A DNA stretch of 64,000 bases from Cobetia amphilecti (GTDB lineage Bacteria; Pseudomonadota; Gammaproteobacteria; Pseudomonadales; Halomonadaceae). The DNA is taken from positions 2,294,001-2,358,000 of the forward strand of contig NZ_CP084115.1 of assembly GCF_020217465.1 (NCBI RefSeq), read 5' to 3'. The notes beneath the pieces are model-generated. The model saw only the letters and a program-made list of their open reading frames with translations, made no database searches and had not been told where the DNA came from. The translations under genes were made by a program, and so were the position numbers. Every line of letters starts with the position of its first letter. Position 1 is the stretch's first letter. Below, piece after piece: positions 8,681 to 17,951 of this stretch.

Positions 8681-10009
8681 TCAAGAGGTGGATTGAGGAG
8701 TGGTGTGGGACGTGAAGTGAGACGCGAGTCCCTGCCAGACCGAGCCATAGTCGCGCTGACGAGCGCTCGACGACAGGGCCTGCGGGGTGGGCTGGAACAG
8801 ATAGCGACTCTCGAACATGAAGGCGAGCGTATTTCCCTGATAGCGGGGGGCAAGTTCCGCCCGACTGGCGGCCTCGAAGGTGGCAGCGTCAGGGCCATGC
8901 GGGGTCATGGCGTTGTGCAGACTCGCGCCTCCAGGACGGAAGCCTTCGCGTTTGGCGTCGTACTCACCATGGATAAGCCCCATCAACTCGCTCATCAGGT
9001 TGCGATGGAAGTACGGCGGCCGGAAGGTGTTCTCGGCGACCATCCAGCGTGGCGGAAAGATCACGAAGTCGAGATTGGCGACCCCGGCAGTGTCCGACGG
9101 TGAGGTCAGCACGGTGAAGATAGAGGGATCAGGATGATCGAAGCTGACCGTATTGATCGTATTGAAGGTCGCCAGATCATATTTGTAGGGCGCGTAATTG
9201 CCGTGCCAGGCCACGACATCCAGCGGTGAATGATCCAGACTCGCGCGCCAGAAACGCCCGCCGAACTTTGCCACCAGCGTGAAGTCACCGGCTTCGTCCT
9301 CGAAACGTGCCGATGGCGCGAGGAAGTCACGTGGATTGGCCAGTCCATTGCTACCGATGGGCCCCAGCGAGGGCAGCTCGAGAGGCGCGCCGTAGTTCTC
9401 GGCCACATAACCACGACAGCCTTCCGCGTGCCCCGCCAGCGGATTGAGCTGGAACTTGATACCACGCGGGATCACGACGATCTCGCCGCTGGCGACTTCC
9501 AGCAGGCCCAGCTCGCTGCGAACCTCGATGGCACCCTGCTGCGGCACGATCAGCAATTCGCCGTCAGCATTGTAGAAAAAGCGCTGCTGCATGCCGCGAG
9601 TGAAGGCGTAGAGATGCGTGGCACAACCCTGCTGCGCCTGGGCATCCCCATTGACCGCCAACGTGATCAGACCTTCCAGAAAATCGCCAGCGCAGAACGC
9701 GATGGGGTCCCAGCGCATCGGGTTGGGATCCGGCATTCCCTCGGCCAGCGGTGCGGTGGCGACCTGCGGCATCTCCATGGGCTGATAGGTGCCCTGCACC
9801 ACCGAGGGCCGAATGCGGTAAAGCCAGCTGCGCAGGTTGTGGCTACGCGGCGCGGTGAAGGCCGAGCCGCTCAACTGCTCCGCGTAAAGGCCGTAGGGGC
9901 AACGCTGGGGGGAGTTCTGGCCCTGCGGCAAGGCACCAGGCAACGCCTCGCTGGAGACATGATTGCGAAAACCGGCGTGATAACGACACTCAGCATTGCG
10001 CTCGCGCAT
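8681..10009 (-). CDS. hmgA: Homogentisate 1,2-dioxygenase
   Basis: Non-haem iron ring-cleaving dioxygenase that turns homogentisate into maleylacetoacetate; 442 residues, the normal family length. The iron ligands are visible: His and Glu in [13 protein letters not shown] and the second His in [11 protein letters not shown]. The cupin-like N-terminal part ([17 protein letters not shown]) and [20 protein letters not shown] are family-typical. AAGGAGATGAATCGTC precedes the ATG. First gene of the catabolic operon and divergent from a MarR regulator, which implies control by that regulator with homogentisate or a related aromatic acid as effector. Loss of this gene in other bacteria gives brown pyomelanin. 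Confidence 0.97.
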   Translation of the reverse strand: MRERNAECRYHAGFRNHVSSEALPGALPQGQNSPQRCPYGLYAEQLSGSAFTAPRSHNLRSWLYRIRPSVVQGTYQPMEMPQVATAPLAEGMPDPNPMRWDPIAFCAGDFLEGLITLAVNGDAQAQQGCATHLYAFTRGMQQRFFYNADGELLIVPQQGAIEVRSELGLLEVASGEIVVIPRGIKFQLNPLAGHAEGCRGYVAENYGAPLELPSLGPIGSNGLANPRDFLAPSARFEDEAGDFTLVAKFGGRFWRASLDHSPLDVVAWHGNYAPYKYDLATFNTINTVSFDHPDPSIFTVLTSPSDTAGVANLDFVIFPPRWMVAENTFRPPYFHRNLMSELMGLIHGEYDAKREGFRPGGASLHNAMTPHGPDAATFEAASRAELAPRYQGNTLAFMFESRYLFQPTPQALSSSARQRDYGSVWQGLASHFTSHTTPQSTS

Positions 10010-10095
10010 GACGATTCATCTCCTTGTGGGCTCGCGGCTCCTGATGACCCGGGGCATCTATGGCACGACATGCCGCCACCGCCCCAAATAGTAAC

Positions 10096-10109
10096 ATATG
10101 AAACCATAT
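10096..10109. promoter_or_regulatory. Candidate MarR operator in the hmgA/marR intergenic region
   Basis: ATATG-AAAC-CATAT, a perfect 5-bp inverted repeat with a 4-nt spacer, sits in the 247-bp divergent region, 87 nt before hmgA. A TTGACA hexamer lies at 10125-10130. The assignment rests on position and symmetry only. Confidence 0.4.
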
Positions 10110-10256
10110 AGCCAGATCCATACCTTGACAATCGCCAAAGTGGCCGACTTTTGTCTTGCCCAACATCGAAAGTGGTAACATTGGCAACCTGATCTGGCCG
10201 CAATGCTCTGATGCGACAACGCAAGTCAGCCCTCTCACCGAGACAGGTAACTCTCG

Positions 10257-10775
10257 ATGCAACGCACTGATGACACTCCCGAAGCGCGCGATGCCCTTGA
10301 TGGGGATGCCTCCCAGGACACGCCCCGCTGCGAGCTGGATCTTGACCAGTTTTTGCCCTATCGCCTCAACCGACTGGCCGAGCGTACCAGTGAGGCGATG
10401 TTCGCCCGCTATGGCGAGCGCTTCGCCATCAATGTCGCCGAGTGGCGTCTGCTGGCCTGGTTGAGCCGTGGCGTACCGATGACCGCTCGGGAAATCAGTC
10501 TGCGCACCCACATGGACAAGGTACGCGTCTCGCGCGCCGTCAAATCACTGGAGAACCGTGAACTTATCCTGCGTCGTCCGAGCGAGCAGGACCAGCGTGC
10601 GCAGCTGCTGGTTCTCACCGCCGAGGGTGAGGCCATGCTAGCCGAGCTGATTCCCGAAGCGCGGCGTTTCGAGGATGAGCTGCTCGGTGCGGTCAATGCA
10701 CGCCAATACCGTGATCTGCTACTCACCATGCAGACCCTGGAGCGACAACTGGATCAACTGCCGGGCAGCGATTGA
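10257..10775 (+). CDS. MarR-family transcriptional regulator of the homogentisate operon
   Basis: Winged-helix repressor of the MarR family, 172 residues with an acidic N-terminal extension of about 25 residues. The DNA-binding core reads EWRLLAWLSRGVPMTAREIS, then MDKVRVSRAVKSLENRELI (recognition helix) and RRPSEQDQRAQLLVLTAEGE (wing). Divergent from hmgA, it is the obvious regulator of the hmgA-fahA-maiA operon, comparable to the HmgR type of control of homogentisate genes (although HmgR of Pseudomonas putida is IclR-type). The effector is probably an aromatic acid intermediate. The ribosome site AGACAGG is moderate. Confidence 0.88.
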   Translation: MQRTDDTPEARDALDGDASQDTPRCELDLDQFLPYRLNRLAERTSEAMFARYGERFAINVAEWRLLAWLSRGVPMTAREISLRTHMDKVRVSRAVKSLENRELILRRPSEQDQRAQLLVLTAEGEAMLAELIPEARRFEDELLGAVNARQYRDLLLTMQTLERQLDQLPGSD

Positions 10776-10841
10776 GCCAGGCATGCAAGACGCTCATTCA
10801 CAGAACGACAGGGGGTTTCCTGGCCGCCATTTCGCGTGATG

Positions 10842-10847
10842 TATAAT
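10842..10847 (+). promoter_or_regulatory. Consensus -10 box upstream of the DUF2256/cryptochrome operon
   Basis: A perfect TATAAT 42 nt before the DUF2256 ATG, in an AT-rich patch within GC-rich DNA. I find no good -35 hexamer at 16-18 nt, which suggests an activator-dependent promoter. Confidence 0.5.
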
Positions 10848-10889
10848 TATGGTATAGGTTGTGTACTGTTTTTAAGGAGCCTTGCCAGC

Positions 10890-11057
10890 ATGCATCGCAA
10901 ACCGCACCTGCCCAGCAAGCTGTGTCAGACCTGCCAGCGCCCCTTCACATGGCGCAAGAAGTGGCAGGATTGTTGGGATGACGTACGCCATTGCAGTCAG
11001 CGCTGTCGTCGCAACGCACGCCAGCTGGCACGGGAGACGCGCGATGACGTCCACTGA
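10890..11057 (+). CDS. DUF2256 small zinc-finger-like protein
   Basis: A 55-residue protein of the DUF2256 family. The sequence begins MHRKPHLPSKLCQTCQRPFT and contains CxxC, a Trp-rich centre (WRKKWQDCWDD) and a second CSQRC cluster, so it likely binds zinc. The start at 10890 is chosen from AAGGAGC nine nt upstream; the longer frame from 10836 has no homology. It overlaps the cryptochrome start by 14 nt, so the two are translationally coupled. DUF2256 genes are commonly found beside cryptochrome/photolyase genes; no molecular role has been established that I know of. Confidence 0.9.
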   Translation: MHRKPHLPSKLCQTCQRPFTWRKKWQDCWDDVRHCSQRCRRNARQLARETRDDVH

Positions 11058-12591
11058 CCCCTGGCTGGTATGGTTGAACGAGGATCTGCGCCTCGATGAC
11101 AACCCGGTATGGCAAGCCGCACTCGAGGAGCGAGCCTCGCACCTGCTGGTCGTGCATGTTCTGGCGGAAACGACCTTTCAGCCCTTCGGCAGCGTCAGCC
11201 CTGGGGAACCACGCCTGCAGCCGCTTAGCACGGGACGGCAACATGCCCTGCTCGGGAGTCTGGAATCGCTGCGCACACGACTTCAGGCGCTGGGCAGTGA
11301 CCTGCTGATCCTCCACGGCGATGCGGCACAACTGATTGGGCAGCTAGCAAGGCAATATGACTGCCGAGGCGTCATCACATGCCGCGCTACGGGCGTGGTG
11401 GAACACCGACAGCAACGCGCGGTGGCAAGCCAGTGTCGCCTGCGGCGATTGAACAGTGGTTTGCTGCTGGACGAAGACGAGCTGCCGGAACCGCTTACCG
11501 CGCTCCCCGAGAGCTTCAGTGCCTTTCGGCGCAAGCTGGAGAAGGCCCGCCCGAGCCTTCCCGACATGCCTGCCCCGTTAAAAGCCCCCTCCCGGCTCCC
11601 CGGCTGGCCGGAGGCCGCCCCTCGTGGCTTTCAGGGCGCGGCCAGGTATCTGTTGGAGGCTCGCCACTGGCAGGCCGATACCCGCGGCGAATACACCTTT
11701 ACTCCCGGAGAGCCCGCCGGCTTGCAACGCCTGCAGGATTATCTGAGCCCGGCCTCCGCCGGCCACTACAAGACCACCCGCAATCGCCTCAGCGGCGCGG
11801 ATTTCTCGACCCGCTTCTCCGTGTGGCTGGCACTGGGCTGTCTGTCGCCGCGGCGGATACTGGATGCACTGCACCGCTTTCAGACCACACTCCCCGAGCA
11901 CTGCGCGCATCCGCAGGCTGCCTTCAAGGACAGCGACTGGATCCGCATCGAGCTGCTATGGCGCGAATATTTCCACTGGGATGCACGGCGGCTAGGCAGA
12001 CATACCTTCACGAGCGAGTCCCCAAGCCACGACGGGGCTCAACCGCGCGGCCATGAGCCGGGGTCACAAGCGCTTGAACGCTGGCAGGCCGGAATGACCG
12101 GGGTGCCATGGGTCGATGCCGGCATGCGCGAACTGGCGGCTACCGGCTGGCTGAGCAACCGCATGCGCCAGAACGTGGCGAGCTTTCTGGTCAAGGACCT
12201 TGGCGTGGACTGGCGCCAGGGAGCGGCCTGGTTCGAACATCAGCTACTGGATCACGACGTCGCCTCCAACTGGGGCAATTGGCGCTATCTGGCGGGTATC
12301 GGACGTGACCCACGCGGGGATCGCCACTTCAACATGATGAAGCAGGCACGCCAGCATGACCCTCTCGGCCATTACGTCAGCCGCTGGATACCTGAACTTG
12401 CGGCACTGCCCGCCGGCATGCAGTGCCATGCGCCCTGGCTCGCCTGGTCAAGCAGCGCCGGACGCGACAGAACAACGGCTCACTATCCGCGCCAGCCAAT
12501 CACGCATGTCGAGGGTTGGAAGGCCCACCTGACCGACATCACACCGACACGCGTGACGCCCTGGCCGAGTGGCTCCTTCGAGCGAGGCTGA
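11044..12591 (+). CDS. Cryptochrome DASH (photolyase/cryptochrome family)
   Basis: Flavoprotein of the DASH subfamily, 515 residues, which repairs UV cyclobutane dimers (preferentially in single-stranded or looped DNA) and may sense blue light. The N-terminal photolyase alpha/beta domain begins with LVWLNEDLRLDDNPVW. The C-terminal FAD-binding domain has YKTTRNRLSGADFSTRFSVW, WIRIELLWREYFHWDARRL, GVPWVDAGMRELAATGWLSN, RMRQNVASFLVKDLGVDWR and SNWGNWRYLAGIGRDPRGDR. The last block, with FNMMKQARQHDP, distinguishes DASH from class I CPD photolyases. The ATG at 11044 lies inside the end of the DUF2256 gene; the ribosome site is therefore within that gene. The open frame to 10882 is non-homologous and rejected. 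Confidence 0.95.
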   Translation: MTSTDPWLVWLNEDLRLDDNPVWQAALEERASHLLVVHVLAETTFQPFGSVSPGEPRLQPLSTGRQHALLGSLESLRTRLQALGSDLLILHGDAAQLIGQLARQYDCRGVITCRATGVVEHRQQRAVASQCRLRRLNSGLLLDEDELPEPLTALPESFSAFRRKLEKARPSLPDMPAPLKAPSRLPGWPEAAPRGFQGAARYLLEARHWQADTRGEYTFTPGEPAGLQRLQDYLSPASAGHYKTTRNRLSGADFSTRFSVWLALGCLSPRRILDALHRFQTTLPEHCAHPQAAFKDSDWIRIELLWREYFHWDARRLGRHTFTSESPSHDGAQPRGHEPGSQALERWQAGMTGVPWVDAGMRELAATGWLSNRMRQNVASFLVKDLGVDWRQGAAWFEHQLLDHDVASNWGNWRYLAGIGRDPRGDRHFNMMKQARQHDPLGHYVSRWIPELAALPAGMQCHAPWLAWSSSAGRDRTTAHYPRQPITHVEGWKAHLTDITPTRVTPWPSGSFERG

Positions 12592-12746
12592 CAACCATTG
12601 AATCCCGAAGAGAGCGCCACCAAGCGGTCACGACGCAGAGGAGGCGACCCAGGGGATCCCTTGGCGCCTTGACGCTAACTGTCCGTCAGGGCTGCACTTT
12701 ATGCGCCTTATTCACTATCATGGCCGCATTCCTCGCAGGAGTTGTC

Positions 12747-14018
12747 ATGAATCAGCCGCTACCGCCACCACTGTCCACGCCGCACCGCAATCTCATTCGT
12801 CTGACCATTGCGCGCGGCATCACCTGGACCGGCTTTCTCATCCTGATCATCTTCGGGATCGAGATCATCGGCTTTCAGCTCAACGTGCTGCCCGTCATCT
12901 CGATCATCATCGCGATGGGGCTGGTCAATGTCGCGACCTGGTGGCGCCTCGGGCAATCTCACCCTGTCACCGACACCGAGAACCTGATTCACCTGCTGGT
13001 GGATATCGCCGGCCTGACGATGCTGTTCTTCCATACCGGTGGCTCCACCAACCCCTTCGTGCCCTATTATCTGGTGCCGGTGACCATGGCGGCCGCAACG
13101 CTCCCGTGGCGCTATGCTTGGGTGATTGCTGCAGTCGGCATGGGCTGTTACAGCTTCCTGATGGTGTTCTACGAGCCGGTGCCGCAGCTGGCGACCTATG
13201 AGCTGGGCGGACGCATCAGCCTACATGTCATCGGCATGTGGCTGAACTTCGGCCTGTCGGCGTCTCTGGTGACCTACTTCATCTACAAGATGGCCCATGC
13301 GCTGCGCACCCGGGAGCAGGCGCTGTCCACCACGCGTGAGGCCGCCCTGCGTAGCGAGCAGGTATTGGCAGTGGCCAGCCAGGCCGCCGGCACCGCGCAT
13401 GAGCTGGGCACCCCGCTCTCCACCATGGCGGTGCTGTTGAGCGAGATGCGCGAGGATGCCAAGGACAGGAACAACCCTCAGCTAGAGGATGATCTTGCCC
13501 TGCTGCGCAGCCAGGTCGACACCTGCAAGCAACGCCTGCAGGCGATGGTGGCCGCGGCCGACCGCCGCCGCATGGAGCAGCCTCAACCCATCAATGCTGC
13601 CCAGTGGCTGGAAGAAATCGTGCAGCGCTGGCTGGTAGTGCGCCCGGACGTGCAGCATAGCGTCGAGGTGACGCCCGGCGCTGAACAGGCCTCCATGCTG
13701 GTGGACACCACGCTTGAGCAGGCGCTGATGAACCTGCTCAACAATGCCGCCGACGCCTGCCCGGATGATATCGAGATCACCCTGGAGCAACGCGATCAGG
13801 AAGTGCTGATCGACATCCGCGATCATGGCGAAGGTGTGCCCATGGCGGTGGCGGATCAACTGGGTGAGACCTTCATCTCCACCAAATCCAAGGGCATGGG
13901 CATCGGCCTGTTCCTCACGCATGCCACCATCAATCGGTTCGGTGGCGGCGTCAGTCTGTACAACCACGAAGATGGCGGCACCTTGACGGAAGTGCGCCTC
14001 CCCCTTCATCTGACATGA
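12747..14018 (+). CDS. regB: RegB/PrrB-family redox-sensing histidine kinase
   Basis: Inner-membrane sensor kinase of the RegB/PrrB/RoxS group, 423 residues with about six TM helices (residues 20-180). GGSTNPFVPYYLVP matches the conserved ubiquinone-binding loop of RegB. The H-box is HELGTPLSTMAVL, the phospho-acceptor signature of this family, and a Cys in RSQVDTCKQRL sits where the redox-active Cys of RegB lies. ATPase N and G boxes (NLLNNAADAC, DHGEGVP, GMGIGLFL) follow. I start at 12747, where GCAGGAG lies 6 nt before the ATG; 108 in-frame upstream codons are non-homologous. Partner of the response regulator immediately downstream; likely adjusts respiration/redox gene expression to quinone state. 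Confidence 0.93.
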   Translation: MNQPLPPPLSTPHRNLIRLTIARGITWTGFLILIIFGIEIIGFQLNVLPVISIIIAMGLVNVATWWRLGQSHPVTDTENLIHLLVDIAGLTMLFFHTGGSTNPFVPYYLVPVTMAAATLPWRYAWVIAAVGMGCYSFLMVFYEPVPQLATYELGGRISLHVIGMWLNFGLSASLVTYFIYKMAHALRTREQALSTTREAALRSEQVLAVASQAAGTAHELGTPLSTMAVLLSEMREDAKDRNNPQLEDDLALLRSQVDTCKQRLQAMVAAADRRRMEQPQPINAAQWLEEIVQRWLVVRPDVQHSVEVTPGAEQASMLVDTTLEQALMNLLNNAADACPDDIEITLEQRDQEVLIDIRDHGEGVPMAVADQLGETFISTKSKGMGIGLFLTHATINRFGGGVSLYNHEDGGTLTEVRLPLHLT

Positions 14019-14050
14019 TGGCGGCAAAGACCGCCCAAGCGAGAACCCTG

Positions 14051-14587
14051 ATGAGCGATGCAACCCGACTGCTGATCATCGACGATGATGAATTCTTCTG
14101 CCAGGTCACCGCGCGCGCCATGACGCGTCGCGGCTATGAAGTGGAAGTGGCCCGCGATGAGGCCCAGGCACTCAGCGTGGCGCGCAGCCACCGCCCGGAG
14201 CTGATCACGCTCGACCTGAAGCTGGAGCAGAGCTCTGGCCTCAAGCTGCTGCCCGAGCTGATCGCTCTGCTGCCTGACACGCGTATCGTGGTGCTGACCG
14301 GTTATTCCAGCATCGCCACCGCGGTGGAAGCCATCAAGCTCGGCGCGGTCAACTACCTGTGCAAGCCCGCCGATGCCGACGAGATTCTCAACGCATTCAA
14401 CCGCGAAGGCGGTGACCCGGCCGCCGAGATTTCCGACAACCCGCCGTCGGTCAACCGCCTGACCTGGGAGCACATCCAGAAGGTGCTCAACGAGCACGAT
14501 GGCAACATTTCCTCCACAGCCCGCGCCCTGGGAATGCACCGTCGCACCCTGCAACGCAAGCTGCAGAAGCGCCCGGTCAAGCGCTGA
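14051..14587 (+). CDS. regA: RegA/PrrA-family response regulator
   Basis: Two-component response regulator of 178 residues with a receiver domain (IIDDDEFF acidic pair, phosphorylated Asp in LITLDLKLEQSSGL, Lys in YLCKPAD) and a short C-terminal Fis-type helix-turn-helix, ISSTARALGMHRRTLQRKLQ, nearly invariant in RegA/PrrA/ActR. The start is ambiguous: the ATG at 14015 overlaps the regB stop as ATGA, while the ATG at 14051 begins MSDATRLLIIDDDE, closer to the family start; I prefer the latter. Directly downstream of and co-transcribed with the kinase. Targets are likely respiratory and redox-balance genes. Confidence 0.93.
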   Translation: MSDATRLLIIDDDEFFCQVTARAMTRRGYEVEVARDEAQALSVARSHRPELITLDLKLEQSSGLKLLPELIALLPDTRIVVLTGYSSIATAVEAIKLGAVNYLCKPADADEILNAFNREGGDPAAEISDNPPSVNRLTWEHIQKVLNEHDGNISSTARALGMHRRTLQRKLQKRPVKR

Positions 14588-14644
14588 GATAGCGCCGCTG
14601 CCCTGGCCTGCACCCAGGCGACAATTTGCAGACGACCAAGCAAG

Positions 14645-14690
14645 AGCCCTCACCATCCTCGCTCGCAAACGCGATTCGATGGTGAGGGCT
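14645..14690. terminator. Hairpin between convergent regA and bdhA
   Basis: Perfect 12-bp arms AGCCCTCACCAT / ATGGTGAGGGCT with a 22-nt loop, between two convergent genes. No long T-run, so bidirectional termination is probable rather than certain. Confidence 0.6.
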
Positions 14691-14738
14691 TCGAGTCACT
14701 GCAGTGACTGTAATGCGTCGGATCTCAATGATAAGCCG

Positions 14739-15512
14739 TTATTGCGCCGTCCACCCCAAGTCCATGTTGAAGCTGGAGCCGGTCACTGAACCTGCCTTGT
14801 CGGAGGCCAGCCATACCGCCATATCCGCCACTTCGGAGGGGTCAATCATTTGCTTGATCGCCGCTCCCTTGAGCATGACCTTCTCGATCACTTCATCTTC
14901 TGGCATGTCATTGAGCTTGGCCTGTTCGGCGATCTGCTTGTCGACCAGCGGCGTGCGTACATAGGCCGGGCAGATGGCATTGGCGGTGATGCCACTTTCC
15001 CCACCCTCTAGCGCAGCAGTTCTGGTCAGCCCCATCAAACCATGCTTGGCACTGACGTAGGCCGCCTTGCCCGGGGACGCGACATGGGCGTGAATGGACG
15101 CCATATTGACGATGCGCCCGTACCCATTCTTCTCCATGTACGGCCAGGCCGCCTGGATCAGCGTGAATGGCGCACTCAGCATCAAGGCGATGATCTGATT
15201 CCACTTGGCTTCGGGGAAGTCCTTGATACGCTCGACATGCTGGATGCCGGCATTGTTAACCAGGATATCGAGGCGCCCGAAACGGGACACGGCTTCTTCT
15301 ACCGCCGCGCGACACTGCTCAGCATCCGTCAGGTCGGCCTTGAAGAAGGCAGCCCCTGCCTTGTCGGCGACCTCTGCCCCCTCATCACTGAAATCGACCG
15401 CCAGCACCTGATGCCCGGCATCGCACATCGCTTGCATGATGGCGGCGCCGATACCGCTGGCGGTACCGGTCACCAGTGCAACACGGGCAGGGGAAGATTG
15501 TTGTTCACTCAT
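14739..15512 (-). CDS. bdhA: 3-hydroxybutyrate dehydrogenase (SDR)
   Basis: NAD-dependent short-chain dehydrogenase interconverting (R)-3-hydroxybutyrate and acetoacetate in PHB/ketone-body metabolism; 257 residues. The Rossmann glycine motif TGTASGIG, NNAGIQHV, catalytic Ser in NMASIHAHVASPGKAAYVSA with YxxxK (YVSAK), and the C-terminal GSSFNMDLGWTAQ are all typical of bacterial HBDH. CAGGAGATTCGC before the ATG at 15512 fixes the start; the open frame to 15614 has no homology. Monocistronic, convergent with regBA. Consistent with a polyhydroxybutyrate-storing halophile, which is inference. Confidence 0.93.
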   Translation of the reverse strand: MSEQQSSPARVALVTGTASGIGAAIMQAMCDAGHQVLAVDFSDEGAEVADKAGAAFFKADLTDAEQCRAAVEEAVSRFGRLDILVNNAGIQHVERIKDFPEAKWNQIIALMLSAPFTLIQAAWPYMEKNGYGRIVNMASIHAHVASPGKAAYVSAKHGLMGLTRTAALEGGESGITANAICPAYVRTPLVDKQIAEQAKLNDMPEDEVIEKVMLKGAAIKQMIDPSEVADMAVWLASDKAGSVTGSSFNMDLGWTAQ

Positions 15513-15736
15513 GCGAATCTCCTGACAGAGGGTAATGTCATGCTGCTCTGCAACATATAATGAAGATAGCGCTAATCTAGCCGTCTTTACCACCCGACCA
15601 TCGCCGAGTTGCACTCCGCGCTGGCATTATCGAGCGCCAGCCAGCATCACAGCCGCATGATGCATTCGACGCAATCATTGACCTCCGCTGACGCAACCCG
15701 GCCGACAGGCGCTATTCACGACGAGAAGCGAACCTG

Positions 15737-17155
15737 CTATGACAGGAAGCGAACCTGCACCAGCAGCCCCGGGGCCTGGGGCGTTCCCAAGGGGCTCTCC
15801 TTCAGCGCCAGCGCTGCGCCTAGACGTTCGGCGAGCTCGCGCACGATGGATAGGCCCAGCCCGGAACCTTGAGTCTTCTGGCCGGCCAGACGCACGAAGC
15901 GTTCAAAGACGCGCTCGCGTTCACGCAGCGGGATTCCGGGGCCCGTATCGGCCACTTCCATGCGCCATCCAGCATCGTCGCGGCGGATATCCAGGCGCAC
16001 CTCTCCGCCTTCTGGCGTATAGCGCAGCGCATTATCGAGCAGATTGCGCAGCAGCACGTAGAGGCCGTTCTCATGACTGACCAGCTGCGCGCCAGGTTCA
16101 ACCTCGATATGCAGCTTGATGCCTCGCTGGCGTGCCATGGGGCCCAGATCCCGCGCCAGCTCATTGGTCAGCTGGGCGAGATCGACGGAGCGACGCGGTG
16201 CCTCTGCCCCGCTTTCCAGTCGTGACAGGGTCAACAGCTGCTCCACTACCCGTGTCATGCGATTGACGCCATCCACGATCATGCGTGCCGAGCGCCGCGA
16301 GGCCTCATCCCTGGCATCGGCCTCCAGATTCTGGGCATGCACCTTGATGCCCGCTAGGGGAGTCCGCAATTCATGGGCCGCATTGGCCGTGAAGCGCCGC
16401 TCCTTGTCAAGGGTGTCCGCCAGGCGCACCAGCAGCCCATTGAGGGCATCCACCATGCCGCGTATCTCGTCAGGTGCCTCGCTGGCATCCAGCGGCTCGA
16501 GGTACCCGGGTTGACGGGCCGTGATCTGATGACTGATGCGCAATACGGGACGAAAACCCCGCGAGACCGCCACACCGATCAGCAAGGCGATCACGAGCAA
16601 CCCGACCACCAGCGCCAGCACGTTGTGCAACGCAATCTGGCCGGTCAGTTCATCGCGCACATCTTCACGCTGGGCCGCCGTGACCCAGATGCCACTCTCG
16701 GGGAAATACAGCGTGAAGGTGAACCAGTCATGATGATTGTCATGCTGCATGCCATAGCCAGGCACCGGCAGGTAATCCAGCGCCACAGAGGGTGAAGAGA
16801 GGCCAAGCAACGGCTGGCCCAGCGCATCCCACATCTGGAAGATCAGTTTGTCTTCATAGACATGCCCCAGCGGGGATTTCTCGTGACCATCGGCAAAGCT
16901 CAAGGAGGGTGGACGCAGGCTGAACTGGCCCGATGTCATCTGCTGCAACTTTTCCTGACGCGCGGCCGGTGTCAACGACGCCAATTGAGACTGATAGAGC
17001 CGCCCCAGCATGCGTGCATTCTGGGCCAGCTCAGCGTCGAACAGCTCATCAATCTGCTCGCGGGAGTCGAAGTAGCTCCAGGCAGCGGCCGTCCCCAGCA
17101 CGATCACGACGCCACCAATCAGGTTGCGCCGCAGGAAACTGCGGATGGATTTCAC
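15737..17155 (-). CDS. QseC/PmrB-like sensor histidine kinase
   Basis: Inner-membrane sensor kinase, 472 residues. TM1 lies at about 12-30, a periplasmic sensor of about 145 residues containing HDNHHDWFTF follows, TM2 at about 178-200, then a HAMP-like linker, H-box FTANAAHELRTPLAG, N-box NLLDNALRYTP, G boxes DTGPGIP and GSGLGLSIV. The sequence is closest to the QseC/PmrB/TctE group. The start overlaps the regulator stop by 4 nt (ATGA), so the pair is translationally coupled. The His-rich periplasmic stretch may hint at metal or pH sensing, but the signal is unknown. Confidence 0.92.
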   Translation of the reverse strand: MKSIRSFLRRNLIGGVVIVLGTAAAWSYFDSREQIDELFDAELAQNARMLGRLYQSQLASLTPAARQEKLQQMTSGQFSLRPPSLSFADGHEKSPLGHVYEDKLIFQMWDALGQPLLGLSSPSVALDYLPVPGYGMQHDNHHDWFTFTLYFPESGIWVTAAQREDVRDELTGQIALHNVLALVVGLLVIALLIGVAVSRGFRPVLRISHQITARQPGYLEPLDASEAPDEIRGMVDALNGLLVRLADTLDKERRFTANAAHELRTPLAGIKVHAQNLEADARDEASRRSARMIVDGVNRMTRVVEQLLTLSRLESGAEAPRRSVDLAQLTNELARDLGPMARQRGIKLHIEVEPGAQLVSHENGLYVLLRNLLDNALRYTPEGGEVRLDIRRDDAGWRMEVADTGPGIPLRERERVFERFVRLAGQKTQGSGLGLSIVRELAERLGAALALKESPLGTPQAPGLLVQVRFLS

Positions 17156-17814
17156 GTGAGTTCCCCCAGCCGATAGCCCACGCCGCGCACGGTCTTGACC
17201 ACCCCGGTGCCGAACTTGCGGCGCAGATGGTGCACATGTACCTCGATGACATTGCTCTCGACATCGCCATCCCAGCCATAGAGCTGCTCGACGAGCTGAT
17301 CTCGGCTGAAGACACGGCTGGGGTGCAGCAGCAGGAACTCCAGCAGATCAAACTCGCGCCGTCCCAGCGCGACCTCACTACCGGAGAGCGTGACAGTGCG
17401 GCCAGCTTGATCAATGCGCAACGGCCCCAGCTGCAGGCAACCGCTGGCCTGCCCGGCATGGCGCCTGACCAACGCACGCAGACGCGCCACCAGCTCGGCA
17501 ATGTCGAACGGCTTGACCAGATAGTCGTCCGCGCCGCCGTCCAGACCACGTACCCGGTCGCTGATGTCATCACGTGCCGTCAGGATCAATACCGGTAACG
17601 TCTGGCCCTGACGGCGCAGGTGACTCAAGACCTGCAGACCGTCGAGATCCGGCAGGCCAAGGTCCAGCACCAGCACATCAAAGGGCGAATGCTTGAGCGT
17701 GGCGGCAACGTTGGCGCCCTCCTTCAACCATTCAGTGCTCATGCCTTCGCGGCGCAGGGTATGGTTGACCCCCTCCCCCAACAACGGATCATCTTCGACG
17801 AGCAGAACTCGCAT
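17152..17814 (-). CDS. OmpR/PmrA/QseB-type response regulator
   Basis: Response regulator of 220 residues with receiver domain (LLVEDDPLLG, phospho-Asp in VLVLDLGLPDLDG, LVKPFD) and C-terminal winged helix (LGRREFDLLEFLLLHP, NVIEVHVHHLRRKFG, IKTVRGVGY-like end VKTVRGVGYRLG). AAGGAGTCCAG precedes the ATG at 17814. Cognate of the overlapping kinase. PmrA/QseB regulators bind direct repeats of CTTAA; one such element is present at 19038-19054, upstream of the next gene on this strand. Confidence 0.93.
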   Translation of the reverse strand: MRVLLVEDDPLLGEGVNHTLRREGMSTEWLKEGANVAATLKHSPFDVLVLDLGLPDLDGLQVLSHLRRQGQTLPVLILTARDDISDRVRGLDGGADDYLVKPFDIAELVARLRALVRRHAGQASGCLQLGPLRIDQAGRTVTLSGSEVALGRREFDLLEFLLLHPSRVFSRDQLVEQLYGWDGDVESNVIEVHVHHLRRKFGTGVVKTVRGVGYRLGELT

Positions 17815-17870
17815 CTGGACTCCTTGAAATCGTTCTGATTCTGCCATGTCATATCAGGACATGAGACAAG

Positions 17871-17898
17871 ACGTCCGCCACCGAAAGGTGACGGACGT
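17871..17898 (-). terminator. Hairpin between the orphan SDR-like gene and the response regulator gene
   Basis: Twelve-bp arms with one mismatch and a GAAA/TTTC loop; on the minus strand followed by CTTGTCT. It separates the upstream gene at 17952 from the qseB-like gene. Confidence 0.65.
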
Positions 17899-17951
17899 TG
17901 GAAGCAAACCTCGGGATAGCACATCGCCTGTGTCGATGGATCAGCCAGCCA

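Noticed and set aside
11044-12591. Class I CPD photolyase (PhrB)
   Set aside because: C-terminal motifs (NWGNWRYLAGIGRDPRGDR, FNMMKQARQHDP) match DASH cryptochromes better.
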